From positions 433,657 to 497,656 of the forward strand of contig NZ_OZ007039.1 of assembly GCF_963931675.1 (NCBI RefSeq): a stretch of DNA of 64,000 nucleotides, written 5' to 3'. Position 1 is the first letter of the stretch. Each line of letters opens with the position of its first letter. The notes under the pieces are model-generated. The model ran no database searches. It was not told the origin of the DNA and saw only the letters and a list, made by a program, of their open reading frames with translations. Below are positions 55,377 to 63,602 of the stretch, piece after piece. The stretch comes from an uncultured Alistipes sp. Lineage in GTDB: Bacteria > Bacteroidota > Bacteroidia > Bacteroidales > Rikenellaceae. The translations under genes were made by a program, and so were the position numbers.

Positions 55377-56150
55377 TCAGGCATCCAGGTATTTCAGCGT
55401 CATCTCTCCCCGGTCGTCCAGCACGGCATAGGCGGGATTCTTCTCCCATCCCCCGAGGTTCACGACATGCAGCGCCCCGTCGCGGAAATCGCGTGGGAAG
55501 TGCATGTGCCCGAAGACGAAATGGTCGACATCGTGCCCGGCGGCATACTCCCGGGCATATTCGATCAGCGGTTCGGTCAGCGAGGCATCGAATCCGCCCT
55601 CCGTACCCTCTCGCCGGGCCTTTTCGTCGGCCGCATCGTGCCCTTTTCGGGACTTTCCGCTCCACCAGTGTCCGAACTTCAGCGCCCAGTCGGGGTGCAG
55701 GCCCCACGAGAAGAGCCACTTCAGCGTCCGCGAGCGGAACCCGCTGTTCAACAGTTTCAGCAGCGGCTGTCCGTCGATCTTCATGTTGTCGCCGTGGGCC
55801 ACGAAGACCCGTCGGCCGTGGAGCGTCAGCAGTTGCGGCGAGGTGTAGATCTCCATGCCGCACTCGCGCGTGAGGTAGTCGCCGACCCACATGTCGTGAT
55901 TCCCCGTAAAGAAGACCACGCGGATGCCGCGGTCGGTGAGTTCGGCGAGTTTGCCCAGCGTACGTACGAACCCCTTGGGGACCACACGCCGATATTCGAA
56001 CCAGAAGTCGAAGATGTCGCCGACGAGAAAGATCGCCTCCGCATCGCGGGCCGCGGCATCGAGCCACGCCACGAACCGCCGTTCGACCTCCCGGGCCGCA
56101 GCGTCGCCACCCGCCCCGAGGTGTACGTCGGACGCGAAATAGATCATCAT
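55377..56150 (-). CDS. lpxH: UDP-2,3-diacylglucosamine diphosphatase
   Basis: 257 residues of the calcineurin-like LpxH family: YFASDVHLGAGGD (metal-binding Asp/His), VGDIFDFWFEYR, FTGNHDMWVGDYL, VAHGDNMKIDGQP and HFVFGHMHFPRDF. It hydrolyses UDP-2,3-diacylglucosamine to lipid X in lipid A synthesis at the inner membrane face. The start codon overlaps the stop of the preceding gene by 4 bp, so translation is coupled. Confidence 0.92.
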   Translation of the reverse strand: MMIYFASDVHLGAGGDAAAREVERRFVAWLDAAARDAEAIFLVGDIFDFWFEYRRVVPKGFVRTLGKLAELTDRGIRVVFFTGNHDMWVGDYLTRECGMEIYTSPQLLTLHGRRVFVAHGDNMKIDGQPLLKLLNSGFRSRTLKWLFSWGLHPDWALKFGHWWSGKSRKGHDAADEKARREGTEGGFDASLTEPLIEYAREYAAGHDVDHFVFGHMHFPRDFRDGALHVVNLGGWEKNPAYAVLDDRGEMTLKYLDA

Positions 56151-57289
56151 CGGGTCAGTTCGTCGAGTTCCCGTTCCAACTTTTCGCCGTAGATGTCGCG
56201 GGCGACGATCGTGCCGTTCCTGTCGATGAGGAAGTTGGTCGGGAGTTTCTGCACGTTATAAAGCCCCAGGGCCGCGGAGCCGCGGCCGCGCAGGTCGCTC
56301 ACCGACACCCAGGGCAGCTGCTGCTCCTGCACGGCGGTGATCCAGATGGCTTTCGAGGTATCGATGGCCACCTGGTAGACCTCGAATCCCACGGGGGCAT
56401 CGGCATACTTGCGGTAGATCTCCTTCAGGTCGGCATTGAGCGTATTGCTCGACCCCAACTCCGCGGACCAGAAGTCCAGCAGGATGACCTTTCCGGCCAG
56501 CGACGAGAGGCGGATCTTCTTGCCGTAGATGTCCATCAGCTCCAGATCGGGATACCCCGACTCGGTGATGCGCGACGAGAGGCTCTGACGGGCTTCCATG
56601 CGGGTGATCTCGGCCAACAGGGTCTGCAGATAGGGCGAATCGGGATAGCTCTGCTCCAGGGCTTCGGCCACCGTGCGGTAGTAGACCACGTCGCTGTCGC
56701 CGTTGAAGAGGTAGGCATCTCCGGGCAGCCGCTGGTAGAGGGCATAAACCGCGGACAGCGAGGACTTGTTTTCGATGATGAAGCGCAACTGTTCGCGGCG
56801 GATGCGGTAGTACTCGGCCGTGTACTCCGAGGCGAGGTTCTTGCGCGCCTCGTCCGTAAGGTCCGGTTCGGCGAACCGGGCGGCGAGGTCGTCCAGTTGC
56901 TGGGCACCGTTCACGAACGCCTGGTAGAACTGCCGCAGCAGATCCGATTCGGCGGATCCTTCGACCGTATAGTTGCGCACGACACTCCCCACGGAACTGA
57001 CCGTCAGGCGGTCTCCTCCGGCCAGCAGCAACGGTATGCGTTCGCCGTTGTAGATGATATTGTAGAGAACCGGGGTCGGGGGAACCTCCTTGAGCCGGAA
57101 TTCGTAACTGCCGTCCTCAGCCAGGCGGGTCGAATCGACGATCGACGGCGAGAGCGGAGCGAGCTGTTCGAGATAGACCTCCCGGGCGTCGTTGCCGACG
57201 AAGCGACCCGAAATCTTCACTTTCGACGACTGGCAGCCGCACATCACCGCCGCCGCCAGGAACGTTCCGAAAAGCGTTTGCTTATTCAT
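56147..57289 (-). CDS. DUF4369/thioredoxin-fold lipoprotein without CXXC
   Basis: 380 residues with a lipobox (FLAAAVMCGC). A DUF4369 beta-domain (about 22-120; VKISGRFVGNDAREVYLEQL) and a helical linker lead to a C-terminal TlpA/AhpC-like thioredoxin fold (about 235-375; IRLSSLAGKVILLDFWSAEL, QLPWVSVSDLRG, VQKLPTNFLIDRNGTIVARD). The cis-Pro site (KLPTNF) is conserved, but the redox motif after DFW is SAELGSS instead of xCxxC, so it cannot do classical thiol-disulfide exchange. It is co-transcribed with lpxH. Confidence 0.85.
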   Translation of the reverse strand: MNKQTLFGTFLAAAVMCGCQSSKVKISGRFVGNDAREVYLEQLAPLSPSIVDSTRLAEDGSYEFRLKEVPPTPVLYNIIYNGERIPLLLAGGDRLTVSSVGSVVRNYTVEGSAESDLLRQFYQAFVNGAQQLDDLAARFAEPDLTDEARKNLASEYTAEYYRIRREQLRFIIENKSSLSAVYALYQRLPGDAYLFNGDSDVVYYRTVAEALEQSYPDSPYLQTLLAEITRMEARQSLSSRITESGYPDLELMDIYGKKIRLSSLAGKVILLDFWSAELGSSNTLNADLKEIYRKYADAPVGFEVYQVAIDTSKAIWITAVQEQQLPWVSVSDLRGRGSAALGLYNVQKLPTNFLIDRNGTIVARDIYGEKLERELDELTR

Positions 57290-57351
57290 GAATGGATGTT
57301 TTCGCGGTTAATGGTAGTAAAGATAACGATTTTTCCGCAAATGCGTACCGC

Positions 57352-58050
57352 TTATTTCGAAGAATTGCGGTGTGCGCCGTTATTTTTCACGAAAGTACGG
57401 TGCTGCTGCTGGTTGCGGTTTTTCTGCTGCCGCTGCTGCTGATGCTGCGGGCGGTGCTGCTGGCCGTTCTTCTGGGGACGTGCCGAAAAGGGCTGTTTGT
57501 AGTCGCTTCGGAGATTATTCAAGGCCACTTCGTCGATTTCGATACTCCCTCCGGACATGCGTTTGATGTCCTTTACGATCACTTCGTTGTTGGGATGCTC
57601 CTGATTGTACTCGTAGCTCTTCGTGCGCATGTAGCGGGCCAGGTTGTCCACGGCGGCCGTCACGGCCCGGGGATTCTGCACGGTGGAGAGGCTGCCGATC
57701 ATCCGCTCGACGTATTTCCCGTAGTGCTTGTAGGTGATGCGACCCTGGGTATAGGGCATCCGGTTCGGGGCCACGGTCAGTTCCTGACGCGTCGGCCGCG
57801 GATAGGGAGAATCCACATCCAGCTGGAAATCAGACATGATAAAGAGATGGTCCCAGAGCTTGTGGGTAAAGTCCGCGGTATCGCGCAGCAGCGGGTTAAG
57901 GTTGCCCATGACGGCGATCACGGCCCGGGCCTGCCGGTTGCGTTCGTGTCGGTCCTCGATCTCCATGAGCGAATCGATCATCTCCTGGATATGGCGCCCG
58001 TACTCGGGCAGGTACAACTTGCGTCGTGTGTAGTTATAGTTCTTTTTCAT
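57352..58050 (-). CDS. DUF4290 protein
   Basis: 232 residues of the conserved Bacteroidetes family DUF4290 (function unknown): YNYTRRKLYLPEYGRHIQEM near the start and YPRPTRQELTVAPNRMPYTQ in the middle. The C-terminus is a low-complexity Gln/Arg/Asn-rich basic tail (about residues 195-232, with PQKNGQQHRPQHQQQRQQKN), which suggests nucleic-acid or protein contacts. No signal peptide; cytoplasmic. Confidence 0.85.
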   Translation of the reverse strand: MKKNYNYTRRKLYLPEYGRHIQEMIDSLMEIEDRHERNRQARAVIAVMGNLNPLLRDTADFTHKLWDHLFIMSDFQLDVDSPYPRPTRQELTVAPNRMPYTQGRITYKHYGKYVERMIGSLSTVQNPRAVTAAVDNLARYMRTKSYEYNQEHPNNEVIVKDIKRMSGGSIEIDEVALNNLRSDYKQPFSARPQKNGQQHRPQHQQQRQQKNRNQQQHRTFVKNNGAHRNSSK

Positions 58051-58174
58051 AGTGTATGTACGGTCCGGTGTAGTGTTTCAAATCGTCCGCCGAAGTGTCC
58101 GGGCGGTCTCCCGCGATGGACCGATTCAAGATGTTTTCATCCGGGCCCCCACCTCCCCGCCCCTCTTCCCGAAA

Positions 58175-58206
58175 TTGGTTTTACGCCGCAGAAAGCCCTA
58201 CCTTTG
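58175..58206 (+). promoter_or_regulatory. promoter for the NtrC-like regulator gene
   Basis: TTGG at 58175-58178, a 20-nt spacer, and a perfect -7 TACCTTTG at 58199-58206. The start codon at 58287 is about 75 bp downstream. The much longer ORF that begins at 58095 would start upstream of this promoter. Confidence 0.55.
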
Positions 58207-58286
58207 GGATCGGAAGCCGTGCAAAACAGAGGCTTGACCGGAGTTTGTCTTCGGCAAAAGTAGTAAAATTTCAGGAAAAACAAGCT

Positions 58287-59435
58287 ATGGCAAAAGTTTT
58301 AATTCTGGACCGATCAAAAAGCGTGCGAAACGTACTGCGCGAACGGTTGGAATACGAAGGATTTTCGGCCGAGGCCGCCGAGGACGAAGCCCAGGCGTCG
58401 GAGTTGTGCGGGCGCATTCCCTTCGACGTGATCATCTCGGACACGGAGTGCCGGGTTCCCGACGCGGGGATCCCGCTCATCGCGCTTTCGGCGGACCCGT
58501 CGATCGACACGGCCGTAGCGGCGGTGCGCAACGGCGCCCGGGATTTCCTGACCAAACCCGTAGACATGAACCGCCTGCTGCAGTCGCTGCACCGGGCCAT
58601 CGACCAGTCTGTCCCGGCCCCGGCGATTCCGGTTCCGGGTTCGGGTCCGGCCCCGGTCCGCCGGAGCCGCCGGGCACACCCCGCCCGGGCCGAGGAGATC
58701 ATCGGGCTGTCGCCCGAGATCGAACACGTGCGGCAGCTCATCGACAAGGTGGCGCCATGCGAGGCCCGGGTGCTGATCACCGGAGAGAACGGCACGGGCA
58801 AGGAGCTCGTGGCGCGGTGGCTCCACGCGAAGAGCCCGCGGGCCGGGGCGCCGTTCGTCGAGGTGAACTGCGCGGCCATCCCTTCCGAGTTGATCGAAAG
58901 CGAGCTCTTCGGCCACGAACGCGGGGCCTTCACCTCGGCGGTCAAGCAGCGCAAGGGGAAATTCGAGCAGGCCGACGGCGGGACGCTCTTCATGGACGAG
59001 ATCGGCGACATGTCGCTCGCCGCACAGGCCAAGGTGCTGCGGGCGCTGCAGGAGAGCCGCATCAGCCGCGTGGGCGGCGACAAGGAGATCGAGGTGGACG
59101 TACGGGTCATCGCAGCCACGAACAAGGACCTGCGTGAGGAGATCCGCAAGGGGAGTTTCCGCGAGGACCTCTACCACCGGCTGGCGGTGATCGTCGTGCG
59201 GGTCCCGGCCCTCAGGGAGCACCCCGGCGACATTCCGCCGCTCGTGGAGCACTTCATCCGCACGATTGCCGCCGAATACGGCACGCCGCCGAAACCGATC
59301 GTACCCGAAGCGCTCGCGGCCCTGCAGCAGATGCCGTGGACGGGCAATATCCGCGAGCTGCGGAACGTAATCGAGCGGCTTATGGTCCTCTCGGGCGACA
59401 CCATCACCTCCGAGGATGTGAAAAGTTACTGCTGA
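58287..59435 (+). CDS. sigma-54-type response regulator (NtrC-like) without DNA-binding domain
   Basis: 382 residues from MAKVLILDRSKSVRNVLRER. A receiver domain (about 1-115) has the probable phospho-Asp in DVIISDTECRVP and Lys in DFLTKPVD, but the usual second acidic residue of the metal site is Arg (LDRS). After a Pro-rich linker comes a complete AAA+ domain (about 145-370): Walker A GENGTGKE, an L1 loop reading GAFTSA instead of the canonical GAFTGA, Walker B TLFMDEIGD, and arginine-finger region FREDLYHRL. The protein ends at LSGDTITSEDVKSYC with no Fis-type helix-turn-helix. It would have to act from solution or through a partner. No histidine kinase gene is adjacent. Confidence 0.88.
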   Translation: MAKVLILDRSKSVRNVLRERLEYEGFSAEAAEDEAQASELCGRIPFDVIISDTECRVPDAGIPLIALSADPSIDTAVAAVRNGARDFLTKPVDMNRLLQSLHRAIDQSVPAPAIPVPGSGPAPVRRSRRAHPARAEEIIGLSPEIEHVRQLIDKVAPCEARVLITGENGTGKELVARWLHAKSPRAGAPFVEVNCAAIPSELIESELFGHERGAFTSAVKQRKGKFEQADGGTLFMDEIGDMSLAAQAKVLRALQESRISRVGGDKEIEVDVRVIAATNKDLREEIRKGSFREDLYHRLAVIVVRVPALREHPGDIPPLVEHFIRTIAAEYGTPPKPIVPEALAALQQMPWTGNIRELRNVIERLMVLSGDTITSEDVKSYC

Positions 59436-59473
59436 GCATCCGCCCCGGGACGAAGGCCGAGACCGCAGCGGGA

Positions 59474-60124
59474 TTAGAGCAGTCCCAGCAGCTCTTCGGG
59501 ACGGTCGATCAGGTGCCGGGCCCCGGACTCCGCCAACTCGGCCCGTTCGCGGAATCCCCAGGTCACCCCGACGGAGCGTACTCCGGCCGCCGCCGCGGTC
59601 TGCATGTCCACGCCCGAGTCGCCGACATAGAGCACGCGCTCCTTCGGCGTCCCGGTCCGGGCGAGAATCTCCTCCACGACCGCCGGATCAGGTTTCAGCG
59701 GCACGCCCGGACGCTGCCCGAAGACCGCCGCAAACGCCGCGTCCGGGAAAAACAGGCGGATGAGCTTTTCGGTCCCGGCCTGGAACTTGTTCGAGGCCAC
59801 GGCCATCCGCACCCCCCGGCGCGCGAGTTCGGCCACCACCTCCGGAATCCCCGCATAGGGTTTCGTATGGCGGTCGATGTGTGCGGTGTAGTACGCCACG
59901 AAGTCGGCCCGCACGAGGGCGACGTTCTCCGGCGTGCGCAGCGGCTCGGGCAGCGCCCGTTCGACGAGACGCATGATGCCGTTCCCGACGAAGCGGCAAT
60001 ACTCCTCGTAGGAGTGCTGCGGGAGCCCCCGCACAGCCAGTACGGCATTGCAGGCGACGGCCAGGTCGCCGATCGTGTCGAGCAGCGTGCCGTCGAGGTC
60101 GAAGATGACGAGTTCGGTATTCAT
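59474..60124 (-). CDS. HAD-family phosphatase, phosphoglycolate-phosphatase-like
   Basis: 216 residues with HAD motifs I-IV: FDLDGTLLDT (nucleophile Asp), VASNKFQAG (motif II Ser), KPDPAVVEEILARTG (motif III Lys) and YVGDSGVDMQTAAAAG (motif IV). The cap domain is of the Gph/PGMB helical type. Substrate could be 2-phosphoglycolate or another small sugar phosphate. The start overlaps the preceding antiporter gene's stop by 4 bp. Confidence 0.87.
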   Translation of the reverse strand: MNTELVIFDLDGTLLDTIGDLAVACNAVLAVRGLPQHSYEEYCRFVGNGIMRLVERALPEPLRTPENVALVRADFVAYYTAHIDRHTKPYAGIPEVVAELARRGVRMAVASNKFQAGTEKLIRLFFPDAAFAAVFGQRPGVPLKPDPAVVEEILARTGTPKERVLYVGDSGVDMQTAAAAGVRSVGVTWGFRERAELAESGARHLIDRPEELLGLL

Positions 60125-61560
60125 TTTCCCTTTTTGATCTTCCAGCCGACGGCCGCCACCAGGAGCGACATCAACGGCGAAACGATATTGAAAATACAGT
60201 AAGGCATGTAGACGAAGGTCGAGACGCCGAGGACCGTGGCCTGGGTCATGCCGCAGGAGTTCCAGGGGATCAGCACCGAGCAGACCGTGGCCGAATCCTC
60301 GACCGAACGGCTCAACAGACGCGGTTCCAGCCCGCGTTCGGCATAAAGGTCCTTGAACAGGCGCCCCGAGAGGATAATCGAGATGTACTGGTCAGCGGTG
60401 CAGAGGTTGAAGAAGATCCCGGCGCCGACCGTGGAGGCCACGGCCGAGAAGGTCCGGCGCACCCAGCGCAGGAAGATCTCCGTGAGCGAACGCAGCATCC
60501 CGCTTCCGGTCATCACGCCGCCGAAACACATGGCACAGATGATCAGCCACACCGTATTGAGCATTCCGGCCATACCGCGCGTGGCGACGAGTTCGTCCAA
60601 CTGAGGCGTTCCGGTCGAGATGGCCGTGGATCCGAAGCAGGTCGAGAGCACCCCGCGGAAGGCGGTCATGGCGTCGAGTTCCGCTCCTCCGGCCACCTGC
60701 ATCACCAGGTCGGGCTGCGCCGCGAGCATCGCCACGCAGGCGAAGACCACGGCACAGAACAGGGTCACGATGGCCGGGAGCTTACGGGCGATCAGGATCC
60801 CGGTGGCCAGCGGCACGAGCAGCAGCCACGGCGAGATATGGAACGTCGAGGCCAGCGTTTCGGCGTAGAGTTCGGCGTGGGTGGCGGCACCGTGGTCGAG
60901 GGTCAGCCCGGCGACGGTGAAGACCCCGAGGGCTACGAGCATCGACGGCACCGTGGTATAGAGCATGTAGCGGATGTGGGTGAAGACGTTGACACCGACG
61001 GTCGAGGAGGCGAGCACCGTGGTATCGGACAAGAGCGAGATCTTGTCGCCGAAATAGGCTCCGGAGATGATCGCTCCGGCAACCCACCCTTCGGGGAATC
61101 CCATGGCGCGTCCGATTCCCATCAGCGCCACGCCGATGGTGGCGATGGTGGTCCACGAACTGCCGGTCATGAGCGACACGACGGCGCAGATCGCGCACGA
61201 TGCAACAAGGAAAAACGACGGATGCAGGACCTGCAGTCCGTAGTAGATCAACGTGGGGACGACACCCGAGACCATCCACGTTCCGGCGATGGCGCCGATG
61301 AGCAGCAGGATCAGGATGGCCGACGCCGAAGCGCGGATGTTGTCGATGATGGACTCTTCGAGCACGGCCCAGCGGCAGCGGTAGATGCCGATCGAGAGCA
61401 TCACGCAGACCGACGTGGCCGACAGCAGGGCGATCTGGCTTCCGCCGTTGATGGCATCGCCGCCGAAGGCGCGGATCACAACGTAGAGCAGGGCCGTCAG
61501 GACCACCAGCGGGATGGCCGAGATCCAGGGCGAAGGCGATTTCCGGGAGGTCGTTTCCAT
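60121..61560 (-). CDS. NhaC-type Na+/H+ antiporter
   Basis: 479 residues, about eleven hydrophobic helices, Na_H_antiporter superfamily (NhaC/MleN-like). Recognisable blocks are MTGSSWTTIATIGVALMGIG, SGAYFGDKISLLSDTTVLAS (conserved Asp-rich site) and the symmetrical STAISTGTPQLDELVATRG with SVEDSATVCSVLIPWNSCGM. It exchanges sodium, possibly with an organic acid, for protons at the inner membrane. A perfect -7 box (reverse complement of CAAAAGTA, 61595-61602) lies about 35 bp upstream. Confidence 0.9.
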   Translation of the reverse strand: METTSRKSPSPWISAIPLVVLTALLYVVIRAFGGDAINGGSQIALLSATSVCVMLSIGIYRCRWAVLEESIIDNIRASASAILILLLIGAIAGTWMVSGVVPTLIYYGLQVLHPSFFLVASCAICAVVSLMTGSSWTTIATIGVALMGIGRAMGFPEGWVAGAIISGAYFGDKISLLSDTTVLASSTVGVNVFTHIRYMLYTTVPSMLVALGVFTVAGLTLDHGAATHAELYAETLASTFHISPWLLLVPLATGILIARKLPAIVTLFCAVVFACVAMLAAQPDLVMQVAGGAELDAMTAFRGVLSTCFGSTAISTGTPQLDELVATRGMAGMLNTVWLIICAMCFGGVMTGSGMLRSLTEIFLRWVRRTFSAVASTVGAGIFFNLCTADQYISIILSGRLFKDLYAERGLEPRLLSRSVEDSATVCSVLIPWNSCGMTQATVLGVSTFVYMPYCIFNIVSPLMSLLVAAVGWKIKKGK

Positions 61561-61594
61561 ATTCGTCTCAAAAACATTCCAACCTTTCCGGATG

Positions 61595-61602
61595 CAAAAG
61601 TA
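61595..61602 (-). promoter_or_regulatory. -7 promoter element for nhaC-like/HAD operon
   Basis: CAAAAGTA is an exact reverse complement of TAnnTTTG, 35 bp before the antiporter start codon. No clear -33 box. Confidence 0.45.
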
Positions 61603-61703
61603 GCAAAATCCGGTGAAAAAAGTTCCATCCGCCCGAAAACGCAGCCGTCTCGCGGCAGCACTCCCGGTATGACCGGCCGGTCCCGAGGCCGGGCCTTTCC
61701 ATA

Positions 61704-61740
61704 AAACAGGGTGCGGAGTTCTGTTCTCCGCACCCTGTTT
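61704..61740 (-). terminator. Rho-independent terminator of fabI
   Basis: Perfect 15-bp arms (61704-61718 and 61726-61740, core CAGGGTGCGGAG) with a 7-nt loop, followed on the minus strand by TTTTATGG. It lies about 40 bp past the fabI stop codon. Confidence 0.85.
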
Positions 61741-61781
61741 GTCCGAATTCCAGGGATCTTCGTCTCCCCCTCTTCACCGGA

Positions 61782-62663
61782 TTATTTATTCTCCTCGGCA
61801 GGGCCTCCGCCGAAGGGATACTGGTGATCGTGCACGTCGTCGAAACGCATACCCTTTTCATAGGTGCGCATGGCGCGGCGCGACATACCCATCGACGAGA
61901 AACCGCCGTCGTGGTAGAGGTTCTGCATGGTGACCTTGCGCGTAAGGTCGGAGAAGAGCGTCAGCACGTAATCGGCGCAATCCTCGGCCGTGGCATTGCC
62001 CAGCGGGGACATACTCTCGGCGAAGGACATCAGGTCGCCCAGTCCGAGTACGCCGCTTCCCGCGGTGGTCTGCGTCGGGGACTGCGACACGGTATTGATG
62101 CGCACGTGCTTCTCACGGCCGTAGATGTATCCGAAGCTGCGGGCGATCGACTCCAACAGGGCCTTGGCATCGGCCATGTCGTTGTAGCCGTAGAGGGTAC
62201 GCTGTGCGGCGATATAAGAGAGAGCGACGATCGACCCCCATTCGTTGATGGCGTCCTTCTTGCGGGCGACCTGAATGGCCTTGTGGAAGGAGATGGCCGA
62301 AATATCGAGCGTCTTGGCCAGGTAGTCGTAGTCGAGGTCATCGTAGGTGCGGCCCTTGCGGACGTTGGGCGACATGCCGATCGAGTGGAGCATGAAGTCG
62401 AACTTGCCACCGAAGTGCTCCATGGTCTTGTCGATGAGGTTTTCGAGGTCCTCGACGCTGGTAGCGTCTGCCGGGACGACGATCGTATTGCATTTTTTAG
62501 CCAGTTGGCTGATGGTTCCCATGCGGATCGATACGGCGGTATTGGTGAGGACGATTTCGGCACCCTCTTCCACGGCGCGTTCGGCCACTTTCCAGGCTAT
62601 GGACTGCTCGTTCAGGGCTCCGAAGATAAGTCCCTTCTTTCCTTTCAGTAAGTTGTATCCCAT
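61782..62663 (-). CDS. fabI: enoyl-[acyl-carrier-protein] reductase (NADH)
   Basis: 293 residues from MGYNLLKGKKGLIFGALNEQ. The long upstream extension of the open frame reads through the promoter and antisense of tRNA-Ser and is not coding. SDR fold: GLIFGALNEQSIAWK (dinucleotide binding), MLHSIGMSP, the catalytic Tyr of the YxxxMxxxK type in TLYGYNDMADAKALLESIAR, and INTVSQSPTQTTAGSGV. The divergent spacing between Tyr and Lys and the long C-terminal tail (NLYHDGGFSSMGMS) fit FabI. It catalyses the last reduction in fatty acid elongation. Confidence 0.94.
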   Translation of the reverse strand: MGYNLLKGKKGLIFGALNEQSIAWKVAERAVEEGAEIVLTNTAVSIRMGTISQLAKKCNTIVVPADATSVEDLENLIDKTMEHFGGKFDFMLHSIGMSPNVRKGRTYDDLDYDYLAKTLDISAISFHKAIQVARKKDAINEWGSIVALSYIAAQRTLYGYNDMADAKALLESIARSFGYIYGREKHVRINTVSQSPTQTTAGSGVLGLGDLMSFAESMSPLGNATAEDCADYVLTLFSDLTRKVTMQNLYHDGGFSSMGMSRRAMRTYEKGMRFDDVHDHQYPFGGGPAEENK

Positions 62664-62687
62664 CGTATTTTGGTTTAAAAATTCGGG

Positions 62688-62695
62688 CAAATATA
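62688..62695 (-). promoter_or_regulatory. -7 promoter element of fabI
   Basis: CAAATATA on the plus strand equals TATATTTG on the minus strand, a perfect TAnnTTTG match 25 bp from the fabI ATG. The -33 region is T/A-rich without a clear TTTG. Confidence 0.5.
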
Positions 62696-62886
62696 ACACT
62701 TTTTTTTCAATCGGAACTTTTTCACGGTGCGAAGAGGGTTCGGGAGCGGAGTCTGCAAGGGTCGTCAACGCCAGCCGATTCCGGGCTTGGCGATACCCTG
62801 CGAGGAATTTTTCAGAGGAGCATTTTGCCGGAGGTTTTTCCGGACCGTGAGCGAAATCCATTTCGGGAAACGGCCCGGAAAAACAG

Positions 62887-62918
62887 AACCCGACGTTTTT
62901 TTTAAAATCCGTCGGGTT
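62887..62918 (-). terminator. Rho-independent terminator of tRNA-Ser
   Basis: A 9-bp stem (62887-62895 with 62910-62918, core AACCCGACG), A/T-rich loop, then CTGTTTTTCC on the minus strand. Confidence 0.65.
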
Positions 62919-62945
62919 GTGACCCCTCGTCCAGCGGGGGGGGGC

Positions 62946-63033
62946 TGGCGGAAAGTGAGGGATTCGAACCCCCGGAACCTTGCGGTTCAACGGTTTTCAA
63001 GACCGCCGCGATCGACCACTCCGCCAACTTTCC
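62946..63033 (-). tRNA. tRNA-Ser (anticodon UGA)
   Basis: An 88-nt gene including an encoded 3' CCA. Acceptor GGAAAGT/ACTTTCC, discriminator G, anticodon TGA in CTTGAAA, and a long variable arm (CGTTGAACCGCAAGGTTCCG region) typical of serine tRNAs. The T-loop GGTTCGAATCC is standard. Confidence 0.95.
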
Positions 63034-63038
63034 GGAGA

Positions 63039-63070
63039 CAAAAGTAGTACCGATTTTCCATTCCGCCAAA
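63039..63070 (-). promoter_or_regulatory. promoter for tRNA-Ser
   Basis: On the minus strand: TTTG (complement of 63067-63070), a 20-nt spacer and TACTTTTG (complement of 63039-63046), both exact matches to consensus, 6 bp before the mature tRNA 5' end. Confidence 0.7.
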
Positions 63071-63127
63071 TCTTTATCGGGAATTTCACGCTGCACACTC
63101 CTCCGCAGGCAAAAAAACAGAGGAATT

Positions 63128-63158
63128 TTTCGCTTTATTCAAATTTTCCGTATCTTTG
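63128..63158 (+). promoter_or_regulatory. promoter for the HU-family gene
   Basis: TTTC at 63128-63131, a 19-nt spacer and a perfect -7 TATCTTTG at 63151-63158, 36 bp before the start codon. Confidence 0.65.
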
Positions 63159-63194
63159 TCAACAAGTTAGGTTATCCTCTTCACGCACAATGCC

Positions 63195-63455
63195 ATGAAC
63201 AAAACCCAGTTGGTCGAAGCCGTAGCTCTCGACGCCCATCTCACGAAGGTCGAGGCCCGCAAGGCCGTTGATGCCATAATCCGGGTCACCGTGCAATCGC
63301 TCCGCGAGGGCGAGCGTCTGACACTGACGGGACTGGGAACGTTCAGCGTACAGCAAAAGGCCGAACGGGTGGGACGCAATCCCCGGACGGGTGCTGCCGT
63401 GAAGATTCCGCCGCGAAAGGTCATCAAGTTCCGCCCGACGGTGGAGATCGAATAA
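63195..63455 (+). CDS. HU-family DNA-binding protein
   Basis: 86 residues, a typical HU/IHF single-domain protein: MNKTQLVEAVALDAHLTKVE at the N-terminus, GERLTLTGLGTFSVQQKAER (beta strands) and the DNA-binding arm with RNPRTGAAVKIPPRKVIKFR, including the Pro that inserts between bases. It binds and bends DNA as a nucleoid protein. It is preceded by its own promoter. Whether HU-alpha, HU-beta or IHF-like cannot be decided by eye. Confidence 0.95.
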   Translation: MNKTQLVEAVALDAHLTKVEARKAVDAIIRVTVQSLREGERLTLTGLGTFSVQQKAERVGRNPRTGAAVKIPPRKVIKFRPTVEIE

Positions 63456-63602
63456 CCCGCATGGGGAGGGGTGCCCGACGCCAAGGAACAGGAGATCGAG
63501 CCACCCGATAGCGGAGACCAAACATCCGGATTGCGAAGCCGACAGGCCGAACGCCCCACGCGGGAAAGTTCCGCCCGCCGGCCGAAACAGAGACACAGAA
63601 AT

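Larger units (their letters stand above)
62664..62945. other. intergenic region between fabI and tRNA-Ser
   Basis: About 280 bp without a credible gene. A perfect -7 element on the minus strand (reverse complement of CAAATATA, 62688-62695) is placed to start fabI transcripts about 20 nt before its start codon. The tRNA terminator lies at 62887-62918, and a run of G (62937-62944) ends the tRNA 3' side. Confidence 0.5.

Noticed and set aside
54543..56192. 549-codon plus-strand ORF
   Set aside because: Antisense to both thyA and lpxH, which have unmistakable catalytic motifs.
58095..58286. 64-codon N-terminal extension of the NtrC-like regulator
   Set aside because: It covers the predicted promoter and has no domain; receiver domains start at the MAKVLILD-type strand.
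62664..62990. 109-codon N-terminal extension of fabI
   Set aside because: It reads through the predicted fabI promoter, the tRNA-Ser terminator and part of the antisense tRNA region; FabI proteins start at the MGYNLLKGKKG-type sequence.
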